Assembly: GCA_030538605.1 (NCBI GenBank)
Contig: JAUNTQ010000020.1
Coordinates: 1 to 42,880 of the forward strand
Direction of reading: 5' to 3'
DNA: 42,880 nt
Source: Pseudomonadota bacterium
Lineage (GTDB): Bacteria > Pseudomonadota > Gammaproteobacteria > Burkholderiales > Burkholderiaceae_C
Below, piece by piece: positions 33,168 through 41,934 of this stretch; position 1 is the stretch's first letter; every line of letters starts with the position of its first letter. Position numbers and translations under genes: made by a program. Below the pieces are notes generated by a model. It was not told where the DNA came from. It saw only the letters and a list, made by a program, of their open reading frames with translations, and made no database searches.

Positions 33168-35192
33168 ATGAGCCAGACCCTTTCCGCCACCACCTTGCTG
33201 GCCGTGCCGATGGCCCCCCTGGTCGGTTCGCTGCTGGCCGGCATTCTGGGCACCGCCTTCGGCGGCAACCGCATGGGCCGCGCCGCGTCGCACACGGCCA
33301 CCATCGCGGGGGTCGGCATCGCGTTCATCCTCTCGGCGCTCACCCTGCGCAGCGTGCTGGTGGATGGCGCGCACTTCAACCAGACGCTCTACGAGTGGAT
33401 GGTGATCGGTGGCCTGAAGATGGAAGTGGGCTTTCTCGTGGACAGCCTCACCGCCATGATGATGTGCGTGGTCACCTTCGTGTCGCTCATGGTGCACATC
33501 TACACCATCGGCTACATGGAAGAAGACGCGGGCTACAACCGCTTTTTCTCCTACATCTCGCTGTTCACCTTCTCCATGCTCATGCTGGTCATGAGCAACA
33601 ACTTCCTGCAGCTTTTCTTCGGCTGGGAGGCCGTGGGCCTGGTGTCTTACCTGCTCATCGGCTTCTGGTACAACAAGCCGACGGCCATCTTCGCCAACAT
33701 GAAGGCCTTCCTGGTCAACCGCGTGGGCGACTTCGGCTTCATTCTCGGCATCGGCCTGATCGCCGCCTACGCCGGCACCCTGAACTACAGCGAGACCTTC
33801 GCGCAGGCGCGTGAGCTGGGCGCGATGGGCTTTCCCGGCACCGACTGGATGCTCATCACCGTGATCTGCATCTGCCTGTTCATCGGGGCCATGGGCAAAT
33901 CGGCGCAGTTTCCCCTGCATGTCTGGCTGCCCGATTCGATGGAAGGCCCCACGCCCATTTCCGCGCTGATTCACGCGGCCACCATGGTCACGGCAGGCAT
34001 TTTCATGGTGGCGCGCATGTCGCCGCTGTTCGAGCTGTCCGACACGGCGCTCAACTTCATCCTCATCATAGGCGCCATCACGGCCCTTTTCATGGGCTTT
34101 CTGGGCATCATCCAGAACGACATCAAGCGCGTCATCGCCTATTCCACACTGTCACAGCTGGGCTACATGACCGTGGCCTTGGGCGCATCGGCCTACTCGG
34201 TGGCGGTGTTCCACCTGATGACGCACGCTTTCTTCAAGGCGCTGCTGTTCCTGGCGGCGGGCTCCGTCATCATGGGTCTGCACCACAACCAGGACATCCG
34301 CTGGATGGGCAACGTGCGCAAGTACATGCCCATCACCTGGTTCACCTTCCTGCTCGGCTCTCTGGCGCTGATCGGCACGCCCTTCTTCTCGGGCTTCTAC
34401 TCCAAGGACGCCATCATCGAGGCCGTGCACGCCAGCAACCTGCCGGCGGCAGGCTTTGCCTATTTCGCCGTGCTGGCGGGCGTGTTCGTCACGGCCTTCT
34501 ACTCGTTCCGCCTGTATTTCCTTGTTTTCCACGGCAAGGAACGTTACGACCAGAACCCCGATGCCCACCACGACGACGGGCACCACGACTCCCACCACGG
34601 TCATGAAGCCAAGCCGCACGAATCTCCCTGGGTCGTCTGGCTGCCGCTGGTGCTGCTGGCCATTCCGTCCGTGTTCATCGGTGCCTGGGCGCTCATGCCC
34701 ATGCTGTTCGGCGACTTCTTCAAGGACGTGATCTTCATCGACGTCATGCGCCACCGCGGCATGGCCGAGCTGGCAGAAAACATCCACGGCTGGCTGCCCA
34801 TGGCGCTGCACGGCTTCGTCACGCTGCCGTTCTGGTTCGCCGCTGCGGGCGTGGCCTTGTCGTACTACATGTACATCATCAACCCGGCCCTGCCTGCCAG
34901 CATCAAGCGCGGCGTTCAGCCCGTGTACACGCTGCTGGAAAACAAGTACTACATCGACTGGTTCAACGAGAACGTCATCGCGCGCGGCGCCCGCATGCTG
35001 GGCACCGGGCTGTGGAAAGGCGGCGACCGCGCGCTCATCGACGGCGCGGTGGTCAACGGCTCGTGGAAGCTGGTGGGCTGGGTGTCGGGCATCGTGCGCT
35101 GGTTGCAGTCCGGCTACCTGTACCACTACGCCCTGGTGATGATTCTGGGCATCTTCGTGCTGATGACGTACTTCGTCTGGCTCAACAAGTAA
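33168..35192 (+). CDS. nuoL: NADH-quinone oxidoreductase subunit L
   Basis: A 674-residue antiporter-like proton-pumping subunit (ND5 type) at the far end of the membrane arm. Key residues are Glu154 in LFFGWEAVGLVSYLLIG and Lys244 in GAMGKSAQFPLHVWLPD. The C-terminal lateral helix and anchor helix (after about residue 560) are present. Residues 465-484 form a hydrophilic loop with eight His and four Asp (HHDDGHHDSHHGH core). It is homologous to the N-terminal domain of MrpA. Confidence 0.97.
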   Translation: MSQTLSATTLLAVPMAPLVGSLLAGILGTAFGGNRMGRAASHTATIAGVGIAFILSALTLRSVLVDGAHFNQTLYEWMVIGGLKMEVGFLVDSLTAMMMCVVTFVSLMVHIYTIGYMEEDAGYNRFFSYISLFTFSMLMLVMSNNFLQLFFGWEAVGLVSYLLIGFWYNKPTAIFANMKAFLVNRVGDFGFILGIGLIAAYAGTLNYSETFAQARELGAMGFPGTDWMLITVICICLFIGAMGKSAQFPLHVWLPDSMEGPTPISALIHAATMVTAGIFMVARMSPLFELSDTALNFILIIGAITALFMGFLGIIQNDIKRVIAYSTLSQLGYMTVALGASAYSVAVFHLMTHAFFKALLFLAAGSVIMGLHHNQDIRWMGNVRKYMPITWFTFLLGSLALIGTPFFSGFYSKDAIIEAVHASNLPAAGFAYFAVLAGVFVTAFYSFRLYFLVFHGKERYDQNPDAHHDDGHHDSHHGHEAKPHESPWVVWLPLVLLAIPSVFIGAWALMPMLFGDFFKDVIFIDVMRHRGMAELAENIHGWLPMALHGFVTLPFWFAAAGVALSYYMYIINPALPASIKRGVQPVYTLLENKYYIDWFNENVIARGARMLGTGLWKGGDRALIDGAVVNGSWKLVGWVSGIVRWLQSGYLYHYALVMILGIFVLMTYFVWLNK

Positions 35193-35213
35193 GGACAAGG
35201 GCAGGATTACAAA

Positions 35214-36689
35214 ATGGGTTGGTTGAGCCTTGCCATCTGGACGCCGATCGTCATCGGTGCCGTGTTGCTGGCGATGGGCCGGGAGGGACAGGCGCCGCTG
35301 GTGCGCTGGATCGCACTCATCGGCTCCATCGTCAGTTTCCTCGTCACCTTGCCGCTGTACGCGGGCTTTCGTCTTGGCACGGCCGAGATGCAGTTCGTCG
35401 AAAAGACGCCGTGGATCGAGCGCTTCAATGTCAATTACCACCTGGGCGTGGATGGCATTTCGGTGTGGTTCGTGCTGCTGACGGCCTTCATCACCGTCAT
35501 CGTGGTGGTCGCCGGCTGGGAGGTCATCCAGAAGAAGGTCAACCAGTACATGGCGGCCTTCCTCATCCTCTCGGGCCTGATGATCGGCGTGTTCAGCGCA
35601 CTGGACGGCGTGCTGTTCTACATGTTCTTCGAGGCCACGCTGATTCCGATGTACCTCATCATCGGCATCTGGGGCGGGCCCAACAAGATCTACGCGGCCT
35701 TCAAGTTCTTCCTCTACACCCTGATGGGCTCGCTGCTCATGCTGGTGGCCTTCATCTACCTGTATGCCAAGGCCGGCGGCAGCTTCGACATCCAGACCTG
35801 GCACGGCCTGATGCTGCCCGGCCAGGCGCAGACGCTGCTGTTCTTTGCCATGTTTGCCGCGTTTGCCGTGAAGGTGCCCATGTGGCCGGTGCACACCTGG
35901 CTGCCCGATGTCCACGTGGAAGCGCCCACAGGCGGCTCGGCCGTGCTGGCCGCCATCATGCTGAAGCTGGGTGCCTACGGTTTCCTGCGTTTTTCCATGC
36001 CCATCCTGCCCGATGCTTCGCGCGAGTGGGCCTGGCTGATGATTGCCCTGTCGCTAGTGGCCGTCATCTACGTGGGTCTGGTGGCGCTGGTGCAGCAGGA
36101 CATGAAAAAGCTCGTTGCCTACTCCTCGGTGGCGCACATGGGCTTTGTCACCCTGGGCTTTTTCCTGTTCAACGAACTGGGCATTGCCGGTGGCCTGGTG
36201 CAGATGATTGCGCACGGCTTCGTCTCTGGTGCCATGTTCCTGTGCATCGGCGTGTTGTACGACCGGGTGCATTCGCGCGAAATCTCCAGCTATGGCGGGG
36301 TGGTCAACACCATGCCGCGCTTCACCGCCTTTGCGCTGCTGTTTGCCATGGCCAACTGCGGCTTGCCGGGCACGGCGGGCTTCGTGGGCGAGTGGATGGT
36401 GATCCTGGGGGCCGTGAAGGCCAACTTCTGGATCGGCCTGCTGGCTGCCACGGCGCTGATCCTGGGCGCGGCCTACACGCTGTGGATGTTCAAGCGCGTG
36501 TATTTCGGCCCCATGGTCAACGACGACGTGCGCCAGCTCTCCGACATCAATACGCGCGAGTTCGTCATGCTGGCCGTGCTGGCCGTGGCTGTGCTCTGGA
36601 TGGGCCTGCACCCCAAGCCCGTCACCGACGTGATGGACGCGTCGGTGACGCGTCTGATCCAGCAAGTGAACGCATCCAAGCTGAATTGA
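35214..36689 (+). CDS. nuoM: NADH-quinone oxidoreductase subunit M
   Basis: A 491-residue antiporter-like proton-pumping subunit (ND4 type), about 14 membrane segments. Essential residues are Glu140 in LFYMFFEATLIPMYLIIG and Lys220 in FAVKVPMWPVHTWLPDVHVEAP. It is homologous to MrpD. It lies 21 bp after nuoL; a 100-bp gap without clear signals precedes nuoN. Confidence 0.97.
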   Translation: MGWLSLAIWTPIVIGAVLLAMGREGQAPLVRWIALIGSIVSFLVTLPLYAGFRLGTAEMQFVEKTPWIERFNVNYHLGVDGISVWFVLLTAFITVIVVVAGWEVIQKKVNQYMAAFLILSGLMIGVFSALDGVLFYMFFEATLIPMYLIIGIWGGPNKIYAAFKFFLYTLMGSLLMLVAFIYLYAKAGGSFDIQTWHGLMLPGQAQTLLFFAMFAAFAVKVPMWPVHTWLPDVHVEAPTGGSAVLAAIMLKLGAYGFLRFSMPILPDASREWAWLMIALSLVAVIYVGLVALVQQDMKKLVAYSSVAHMGFVTLGFFLFNELGIAGGLVQMIAHGFVSGAMFLCIGVLYDRVHSREISSYGGVVNTMPRFTAFALLFAMANCGLPGTAGFVGEWMVILGAVKANFWIGLLAATALILGAAYTLWMFKRVYFGPMVNDDVRQLSDINTREFVMLAVLAVAVLWMGLHPKPVTDVMDASVTRLIQQVNASKLN

Positions 36690-36789
36690 GCACGACTGAC
36701 GCAAAACGGAACACCCCCCAGGCATTCCAAGGTGCCCAGAGGGTCAGATCAGGCCGAATTGCGCAAGTCTTATTGAGGACACAGACAAG

Positions 36790-38277
36790 ATGATTGACAG
36801 ATTCAGTTGGGTGGCCATTTACCCGGAGGTGCTGCTGCTGGTCATGGCCTGCGTGATCCTGCTGCTGGACCTGGTGGACAAGAGCCGTGGCCGCACGGTG
36901 GCGCACGTGCTGTCGCTGCTCACGCTGGCGGCGCTGGCGGTGGTGACGGGCATGTATGCGTCGGGCGGACGCACCATTCACGGCTTCGGCGGCATGGTGG
37001 TGAGCGACCCGATGGCCAACTGGCTCAAGTGCTTTGCCGCGCTGGCCGTGCTCGTGGTCTTCGTCTACAGCCGCGGCTACGTGGCGGCGCGCGGCATGCT
37101 GCGCGGCGGCGAGTGGTACGTACTCGGCCTGTTCTCGCTGCTGGGCATGTTCGTGATGATCTCGGCCAACAACTTCCTGCTGATCTACCTCGGCCTGGAA
37201 TGCCTGACGCTGGCCAGCTACGCGCTCGTGGCGCTGCGCCGCGACCACACGCCCTCGGTCGAAGCCGCCATGAAGTACTTCGTGCTGGGCGCCATGGCCT
37301 CGGGTTTCCTGCTGTATGGCCTGTCGATGATGTACGGTGCCACCGGCACGCTGGACATCGGCGCAGTCTCCAAGGCCGTCGCCAGCGGGCAGGTGGACCA
37401 CCGCGTGCTGGTGTTCGGCCTCGTCTTCATCGTGGCGGGCCTGGCCTTCAAGTTCGGCGCCGTGCCCTTCCACATGTGGATTCCTGATGTGTACCAGGGC
37501 GCGCCCACGGCGGTCACGATGATGATCGGCTCCGCCCCCAAGCTGGCCGCGTTCGCCATGGCCATGCGCCTGCTGGTGGAAGGGCTGCTGCCGCTGGCCT
37601 TCGACTGGCAGCAGATGCTGGGCCTGCTGGCGATGGCCTCGCTGCTGATCGGCAACCTGGCCGCCATCGCCCAGACCAACATCAAGCGCATGCTGGCCTA
37701 CTCCACCATCTCGCACATGGGCTTCGTGCTGCTGGGCCTGATGGCCGGCGTGGTGGACGGCAACACCCAGTCCACCGCCAACGCCTACAGCTCCGCCATG
37801 TTCTACGTGGTGACCTACGTGCTCACCACGCTGGCGAGCTTCGGCGTGATCCTGCTGCTGGCGCGCGAAGGCTTCGAGAGCGAGGAAATCAGCGACTTCG
37901 CCGGCCTCAACCAGCGCAGCCCGCTGTATGCCGGCATCATGGCCATCTGCCTCTTTTCGATGACCGGCATTCCGCCGCTGGTGGGCTTTCAGGCCAAGCT
38001 CTCGGTGCTGCAGGCGCTGGTGAGCACGGGCCAGGCCGTGCACATCGGGCTGGCGGTGTTCGCCGTCTTCATGTCGCTCATCGGCGCTTTCTATTACCTG
38101 CGCGTCATCAAGGTCATGTACTTCGATGAGCCGCTCAGCACCACGCCCATCCGCGCGCCACTGGACATGCGCGCCGTGCTCTCGCTCAACGGTGCGCTGC
38201 TGCTGGTGCTGGGCATCCTGCCGGGCGCGCTCATGGCGCTGTGCGTGCGCGCCATCGTGCAGACGCTGGGTGCCTGA
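36790..38277 (+). CDS. nuoN: NADH-quinone oxidoreductase subunit N
   Basis: A 495-residue antiporter-like proton-pumping subunit (ND2 type). Glu137 in [20 protein letters not shown] and Lys221 in [23 protein letters not shown] are the key charged residues. It is the last subunit gene; all 14 (A to N) are present in the standard order with no insertions, so the complex should be functional. Confidence 0.97.
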   Translation: MIDRFSWVAIYPEVLLLVMACVILLLDLVDKSRGRTVAHVLSLLTLAALAVVTGMYASGGRTIHGFGGMVVSDPMANWLKCFAALAVLVVFVYSRGYVAARGMLRGGEWYVLGLFSLLGMFVMISANNFLLIYLGLECLTLASYALVALRRDHTPSVEAAMKYFVLGAMASGFLLYGLSMMYGATGTLDIGAVSKAVASGQVDHRVLVFGLVFIVAGLAFKFGAVPFHMWIPDVYQGAPTAVTMMIGSAPKLAAFAMAMRLLVEGLLPLAFDWQQMLGLLAMASLLIGNLAAIAQTNIKRMLAYSTISHMGFVLLGLMAGVVDGNTQSTANAYSSAMFYVVTYVLTTLASFGVILLLAREGFESEEISDFAGLNQRSPLYAGIMAICLFSMTGIPPLVGFQAKLSVLQALVSTGQAVHIGLAVFAVFMSLIGAFYYLRVIKVMYFDEPLSTTPIRAPLDMRAVLSLNGALLLVLGILPGALMALCVRAIVQTLGA

Positions 38278-38333
38278 CACGCCCCGCGCCCGCTGGCCAT
38301 GCCCGCCTTCTTGACCCTCTCGCCTCGGCTGCC

Positions 38334-38642
38334 ATGACCAACAGCGGATTCATCTGGCTACTCATTGCGCTGGCTTTCGTGGGGGCCAATCTGCCCTTCG
38401 TCAACCAGCGCCTCATGGCCGTGCTGCCGCTGCCCGGCGGCGGCGTCAAGTCGCTCGGCTGGCGCGTGCTGGAGCTGGTGCTGTGGTACTTCATCGTCGG
38501 CGGCATGGGCCTGGTCATCGAGAAAAGCCTGGGCCGCATCTACCCGCAGGGCTGGGAGTTCTACGCCGTGTCGGGCGCGCTTTTTCTCACCCTGGCGTTT
38601 CCCGGCTTCGTTTACCGCTACCTGCTGCGCCGCAAGGCCTGA
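38334..38642 (+). CDS. DUF2818 family small membrane protein
   Basis: A 102-residue inner-membrane protein with three hydrophobic segments (about 5-22, 45-63 and 78-96). It opens MTNSGFIWLLIALAFVGANL, has LPFVNQRLMAV after the first segment, and ends in YRYLLRRKA. These match DUF2818, which is found right after nuoN in many Betaproteobacteria; a link to complex I is suggested by position only. The start is placed at MTNSG, 56 bp after nuoN; an overlapping upstream frame lacks family character. Confidence 0.85.
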   Translation: MTNSGFIWLLIALAFVGANLPFVNQRLMAVLPLPGGGVKSLGWRVLELVLWYFIVGGMGLVIEKSLGRIYPQGWEFYAVSGALFLTLAFPGFVYRYLLRRKA

Positions 38643-38657
38643 GCGGCCTGACTGCGC

Positions 38658-39248
38658 ATGAGCGACGAGCAGCACCTGCAAGAACGCCGAGAAAGCAGCC
38701 ACGAGCTGTTCAAGGGCGGCTTTCTGCACGCCATGCGTGACGACGTGCGCCTGCCCGACGGCAGCCTCACCCAGCGCGAATACATCGTGCACCCCGGCGC
38801 CGTGATGATCGTGCCCCTGCTCGAAGCCGATGGCGGCGAGCCGCGCGTGGTGCTGGAGCGCCAATACCGCTACCCCGTGCGCCAGACCATCATCGAGTTT
38901 CCGGCGGGCAAGCTCGATGCGGGCGAGAGCGCCCTGGCCTGCGCCCGGCGCGAGCTGCGCGAGGAAACCGGCTACACCGCCCGCCAGTGGGCGCGCGCGG
39001 GCGTGCTGCACCCGGTCGTGTCGTATTCCACCGAGTTCATCGACATCTGGTTCGCCCGTGGCCTGCAAGCGGGTGCGCGTGCACTGGACGAAGGTGAGTT
39101 TCTCGACGTGTTCAGCGCCAGCCTGCACGAGCTGGACGACTGGTGCCGCCAGGGCCGAATCACCGACGCCAAGACACTCATCGGCGCGCTCTGGCTGCAA
39201 AATGTGCAGGCTGGCCGGTGGACGCTGGACTGGCAAGACGTGTCTTGA
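38658..39248 (+). CDS. NUDIX hydrolase (ADP-ribose pyrophosphatase-like)
   Basis: A 196-residue hydrolase of nucleoside diphosphate-X compounds. The Nudix box GKLDAGESALACARRELREE with TGY following (residues 84-106) fits G-x5-E-x7-REUxEExGU exactly, with metal-binding Glu at 99, 102 and 103. ERQYRYPVRQTIIEFPAGK just before it is the pattern of ADP-ribose pyrophosphatases (NudF type). NAD-linked metabolites are an apt substrate next to complex I, but that is inference. It starts 15 bp after the DUF2818 gene. Confidence 0.92.
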   Translation: MSDEQHLQERRESSHELFKGGFLHAMRDDVRLPDGSLTQREYIVHPGAVMIVPLLEADGGEPRVVLERQYRYPVRQTIIEFPAGKLDAGESALACARRELREETGYTARQWARAGVLHPVVSYSTEFIDIWFARGLQAGARALDEGEFLDVFSASLHELDDWCRQGRITDAKTLIGALWLQNVQAGRWTLDWQDVS

Positions 39249-39311
39249 GCGTCCCTCGCCCGGCGTGCTGCGGGCGCACGGCCCGACCTCTGCTGCCCAA
39301 CCGGATTCACG

Positions 39312-39809
39312 ATGAAAGTGCTAGACCTGCAATGCCCGAGCGGCCACGGCTTCGAGGGCTGGTTCGCGTCGGAAGACGATTTTCAGAGCCAGCTGGCGCG
39401 CCAGCTCGTGGCCTGCCCCCTGTGCGGCGACACCCACGTGGCCAAGCTGCCCAGCGCCCCCCGTCTTAACCTGGGTGCCACGCCCGCGCGCACCGAAGCC
39501 CAGGCCTCCGCGTCCCCCGCGCAGGCCCAGCCGGATGCGCCACCGGCGGCATCCGCCGCGTCCGTGGCCAGCCTGCCGCCCACCGCCTTGCAGGCCGCGT
39601 GGCTGCACATGGTGCGGCGCGTGATGGCCCACACGGAAGACGTGGGCGAGCGCTTCGCGGACGAAGCCCGCCGCATGCACCACGGCGAAGTGGCCGAGCG
39701 CGGCATCCGTGGCCAGGCCACCGCCGAGCAGACCGAGGAGCTGCTGGACGAAGGCATCGCCGTCATGCCCTTGCCTTTGCCGCCGGGCTTCAAGGACACG
39801 CTGCAATGA
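39312..39809 (+). CDS. DUF1178 family protein
   Basis: A 165-residue cytoplasmic protein of unknown function. The N-terminal part looks like a zinc ribbon: Cys8 and His12 in LQCPSGHGFEGWF, with Cys35 and Cys38 in VACPLCGDTHVAKLPSAP. A low-complexity Ala/Pro/Gln linker (about 58-90) leads to a conserved C-terminal helical part (VGERFADEARRMHHGE, then RGIRGQATAEQTEELLDEGI). This matches DUF1178. It is the last gene of the nuo-containing row; a composite palindrome follows. Confidence 0.88.
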   Translation: MKVLDLQCPSGHGFEGWFASEDDFQSQLARQLVACPLCGDTHVAKLPSAPRLNLGATPARTEAQASASPAQAQPDAPPAASAASVASLPPTALQAAWLHMVRRVMAHTEDVGERFADEARRMHHGEVAERGIRGQATAEQTEELLDEGIAVMPLPLPPGFKDTLQ

Positions 39810-39821
39810 GCTTGAGGGCTT

Positions 39822-39885
39822 GAAAACAGCCGAGCAGCCGGAACGCAAAAGGCGCAAAGGATTCGCGAAGGACGCGAAAGAGATG
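39822..39885. repeat. Family A element, copy 3
   Basis: AACAGCCGAGCAGCCGGAACG then AAGGCGC, AAGGATTCGCG and AAGGACGCG units. Positions 39857-39879 are identical to 17566-17588 of copy 2. It begins 12 bp after the DUF1178 stop and lies 42 bp before a family B palindrome. Confidence 0.7.
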
Positions 39886-39926
39886 GTTTGTTGGCTGGAT
39901 GGGCTGTGAGCGGCACTTGGTGTAAT

Positions 39927-40018
39927 AAAAAGTGAGCTGTTTGCGTACGGTTTAAAGTAATTTCAGTATTAAATGATTCTGAAATCTTTTTAAACCGTAC
40001 GCAAACAGCTCACTTTTT
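39927..40018. terminator. Family B palindrome, copy 4, perfect bidirectional terminator-like
   Basis: Arms of 30 nt (39927-39956 and 39989-40018) are exact inverse complements, from AAAAAGTGAGCTGTTTGCG to the matching end in CACTTTTT. An inner stem pairs ATTTCAG (39960-39966) with CTGAAAT (39979-39985). With an A-run in front and a T-run behind, it suits termination from both convergent genes (DUF1178 and guaC). It is the best preserved of the four copies. Confidence 0.8.
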
Positions 40019-40049
40019 ATATCTAAACGCATAAGCAATCAGATGTCTC

Positions 40050-40088
40050 TTGCTCCCTCCCCCACTGGGGGAAGGGGCCAACAGCCCA
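40050..40088. repeat. Second copy of the repeat at 86-128
   Basis: CTCCCTCCCCCACTGGGGG then AAGGGGCCAACAGCC, directly downstream of guaC (stop at 40092). It shares its GCCAACAGCC end with 86-128. CCCCCACTGGGGG is a small hairpin. Confidence 0.45.
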
Positions 40089-40091
40089 AGC

Positions 40092-41069
40092 TCACATCAG
40101 CAGGTGCTCGCCCGCGTTGTCGCCGCCCAGGATCACGTAGTTCACCTTGCGGATGTCCAGCAGCTTCTTGCCGCCCGCGTAGCTGATGGAGCTTTGCACG
40201 TCCTGCTCCATCTCGGTCAGCGTGTCGGCCAGGCGACCCTTGATCGGCTCCAGAATGCGCTTGCCCTCGACGTGGCGGTATTCGCCCTTGTTGAAGTCGC
40301 TGGCCGAGCCGTAATACTCCTTGAACAGCTCGCCATCGACCTCCACCGTGCGCCCGGGCGATTCCTCGTGCCCGGCGAACAGCGAGCCGATCATCACCAT
40401 CGTGGCCCCAAAGCGAATGCTCTTGGCTATGTCGCCGTGGCTGCGGATGCCGCCATCGGCCACGATGGGCTTGGTGGCCACGCGCGCGCACCACTTCAGC
40501 GCGCTCAGTTGCCAGCCTCCGGTGCCAAAGCCCGTCTTCAGCTTGGTGATGCACACCTTGCCCGGGCCCACGCCCACCTTGGTGGCGTCGGCGCCCCAAT
40601 TTTCCAGGTCGATCACCGCCTCGGGCGTGGCCACGTTGCCGGCGATGACGAAGGCATCGGGCAGCTGGGCCTTGATGTGGCGAATCATGTCCCGCACCGT
40701 GTCGGCGTGGCCGTGGGCGATGTCGATGGTGATGTATTCCGGCACCAGCCCGTCGCCCGCCAGCTGGTCGATCACCGCATAGTCGTGCGGCTTGACGCCC
40801 ACCGAGATCGAGGCAAACAGGCCCTTGGCCTTCATGGCGCGCACGAAGGCCACGTTGTCCAGGTCAAACCGGTGCATCACGTAGAAGTAGCCGTGCTCGG
40901 CCAGCCAGGCGCAGACGTTCTCGTCCATCACCGTCTTCATGTTCGACGGCACCACCGGCAGCTTGAAGCGCCGGCCGCCGAATTCGACGCTGGCATCGCA
41001 CTCGCTGCGGCTTTCCACGCGGCACTTGCGAGGCAGCAGCAAGACGTGGTCGTAGTCGAAGATTTCCAT
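40092..41069 (-). CDS. guaC: GMP reductase
   Basis: A 325-residue enzyme that deaminates GMP reductively to IMP with NADPH, balancing guanine and adenine nucleotides. The IMPDH/GMPR signature is seen: [20 protein letters not shown] with the catalytic Cys173, [20 protein letters not shown] and [14 protein letters not shown]. No CBS domain is present, and the length matches GuaC and not IMP dehydrogenase (about 490). Start [11 protein letters not shown] was chosen by family length; MELGTL, six residues earlier, is possible. A terminator-like hairpin lies in its leader (41143-41175). Confidence 0.92.
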   Translation of the reverse strand: MEIFDYDHVLLLPRKCRVESRSECDASVEFGGRRFKLPVVPSNMKTVMDENVCAWLAEHGYFYVMHRFDLDNVAFVRAMKAKGLFASISVGVKPHDYAVIDQLAGDGLVPEYITIDIAHGHADTVRDMIRHIKAQLPDAFVIAGNVATPEAVIDLENWGADATKVGVGPGKVCITKLKTGFGTGGWQLSALKWCARVATKPIVADGGIRSHGDIAKSIRFGATMVMIGSLFAGHEESPGRTVEVDGELFKEYYGSASDFNKGEYRHVEGKRILEPIKGRLADTLTEMEQDVQSSISYAGGKKLLDIRKVNYVILGGDNAGEHLLM

Positions 41070-41142
41070 CAGAGTTCCAAGCTCCATTCGAGGGTTGCGA
41101 AATGGGCGCTTGGCCTGGCCCCGGCTGCTTTGTGGCGCGCAC

Positions 41143-41175
41143 AAAAAACCGGGCCAAGAAAAACTTGGGCCCGGT
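41143..41175 (-). terminator. guaC: Intrinsic terminator in the guaC leader
   Basis: On the minus strand ACCGGGCCCAAG pairs with CTTGGCCCGGT (complements of 41164-41175 and 41148-41158; one bulged base), with a 5-nt T loop and a T-run of six (complement of 41143-41148). It lies 73 bp before the guaC ATG. No minus-strand gene lies upstream for it to terminate, so it may be an attenuator for guaC. Confidence 0.6.
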
Positions 41176-41223
41176 GATTGATTCTAGCGAGAAGCGCCGC
41201 GCAGGGCGCGCGGGCCGAATTAC

Positions 41224-41229
41224 TAAAAT
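41224..41229 (+). promoter_or_regulatory. -10-like box just before the LuxR-type gene
   Basis: TAAAAT is followed 6 nt later by the GTG start at 41236. If it is a real -10, transcription would begin on or next to the start codon. No -35 match is seen upstream. Confidence 0.3.
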
Positions 41230-41235
41230 AGTTCG

Positions 41236-41874
41236 GTGTTCAATGCGCTGACCCCCACCGCCACCGTGCTGCTGCTGGACGACCACCCGCTGTACCGGGC
41301 GGGCTTCGTGCAGGCGCTGACGGCGCTGCGCCCGCAATTGCGGGTCGAGGGTGTCGCCACGCTGGCCGAAGCGCTGGCGCGGGCGGTGCGCGAGCCGGTG
41401 CACGCGGTGCTGATCGACATGCACCTGCACGGCGAACACGACAGCGGCCTGCTGGCGCTGGTTGCCTTCGCGCGCGAACACCCGCGCGTGGCGCGCCTGG
41501 TCATCACCGGCGACACGCGCGGCCATCTGCCGCTGACCTGCAAGCAACACGGCGCCCACGGCTTCATTTGCAAAAGCGACGAAGTGGGCGTGATGTGGCC
41601 AGTGATCGAAGCAGCGCTGCAAGGGCGGCCATGGCAGCCCGAGCCACCGGCCGACCTGCCCGCCGGCGCCCTGCACCAGCGCCTGACGCCCAGGCAACTG
41701 CAGGTGTTGCGGCACCTCGGCAAGGGCCTGAGCAACCAGGGCATCGCCGACACGCTGGGCCTGACCGAGCGCGCCGTGAAGATGCACATGACCAACCTGC
41801 TGCAACTGGCCGGCGCGGCCAACCGGGTGGAACTGCTGCGCCTGGCGCGCGAGGCGGGCTGGCTGGCGGCCTGA
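41236..41874 (+). CDS. LuxR/NarL-family response regulator
   Basis: A 212-residue regulator. The receiver domain (about 8-125) has the acidic pair in LLLDDHPLYRAGF, phospho-acceptor Asp61 in VLIDMHLHGEHDSG and Lys113 in FICKSDE. The C-terminal LuxR helix-turn-helix (about 149-207) reads LTPRQLQVLRHLGKGLSNQG and IADTLGLTERAVKMHM. The start is GTG with no Shine-Dalgarno; no ATG is near, so the start is the least sure part. No kinase gene is adjacent, so it is an orphan within this window. It diverges from guaC. Confidence 0.88.
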   Translation: MFNALTPTATVLLLDDHPLYRAGFVQALTALRPQLRVEGVATLAEALARAVREPVHAVLIDMHLHGEHDSGLLALVAFAREHPRVARLVITGDTRGHLPLTCKQHGAHGFICKSDEVGVMWPVIEAALQGRPWQPEPPADLPAGALHQRLTPRQLQVLRHLGKGLSNQGIADTLGLTERAVKMHMTNLLQLAGAANRVELLRLAREAGWLAA

Positions 41875-41911
41875 AAAAAAAGCGGCAAGCCCCGCGTAAA
41901 GGGCTTGCCGC
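41874..41911 (-). terminator. Terminator of the Ser-Pro-linker protein gene
   Basis: GCGGCAAGCCC (41882-41892) and GGGCTTGCCGC (41901-41911) pair perfectly over 11 bp. On the minus strand eight T follow (complement of 41874-41881). It lies 23 bp past the stop of the minus-strand gene and touches the stop of the LuxR-type gene; only the minus direction has the T-run. Confidence 0.85.
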
Positions 41912-41934
41912 TGGTGCGGGTTGATGCGAGCGCG

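Noticed and set aside
34152..35915. 587-codon minus-strand frame across nuoL and nuoM
   Set aside because: Low-complexity His/Glu/Arg/Gln composition; shadow of two well-defined genes.
36690..36789. Hidden small gene or regulatory RNA between nuoM and nuoN
   Set aside because: The 100-bp gap has no reading frame with a ribosome-binding site and no convincing hairpin.
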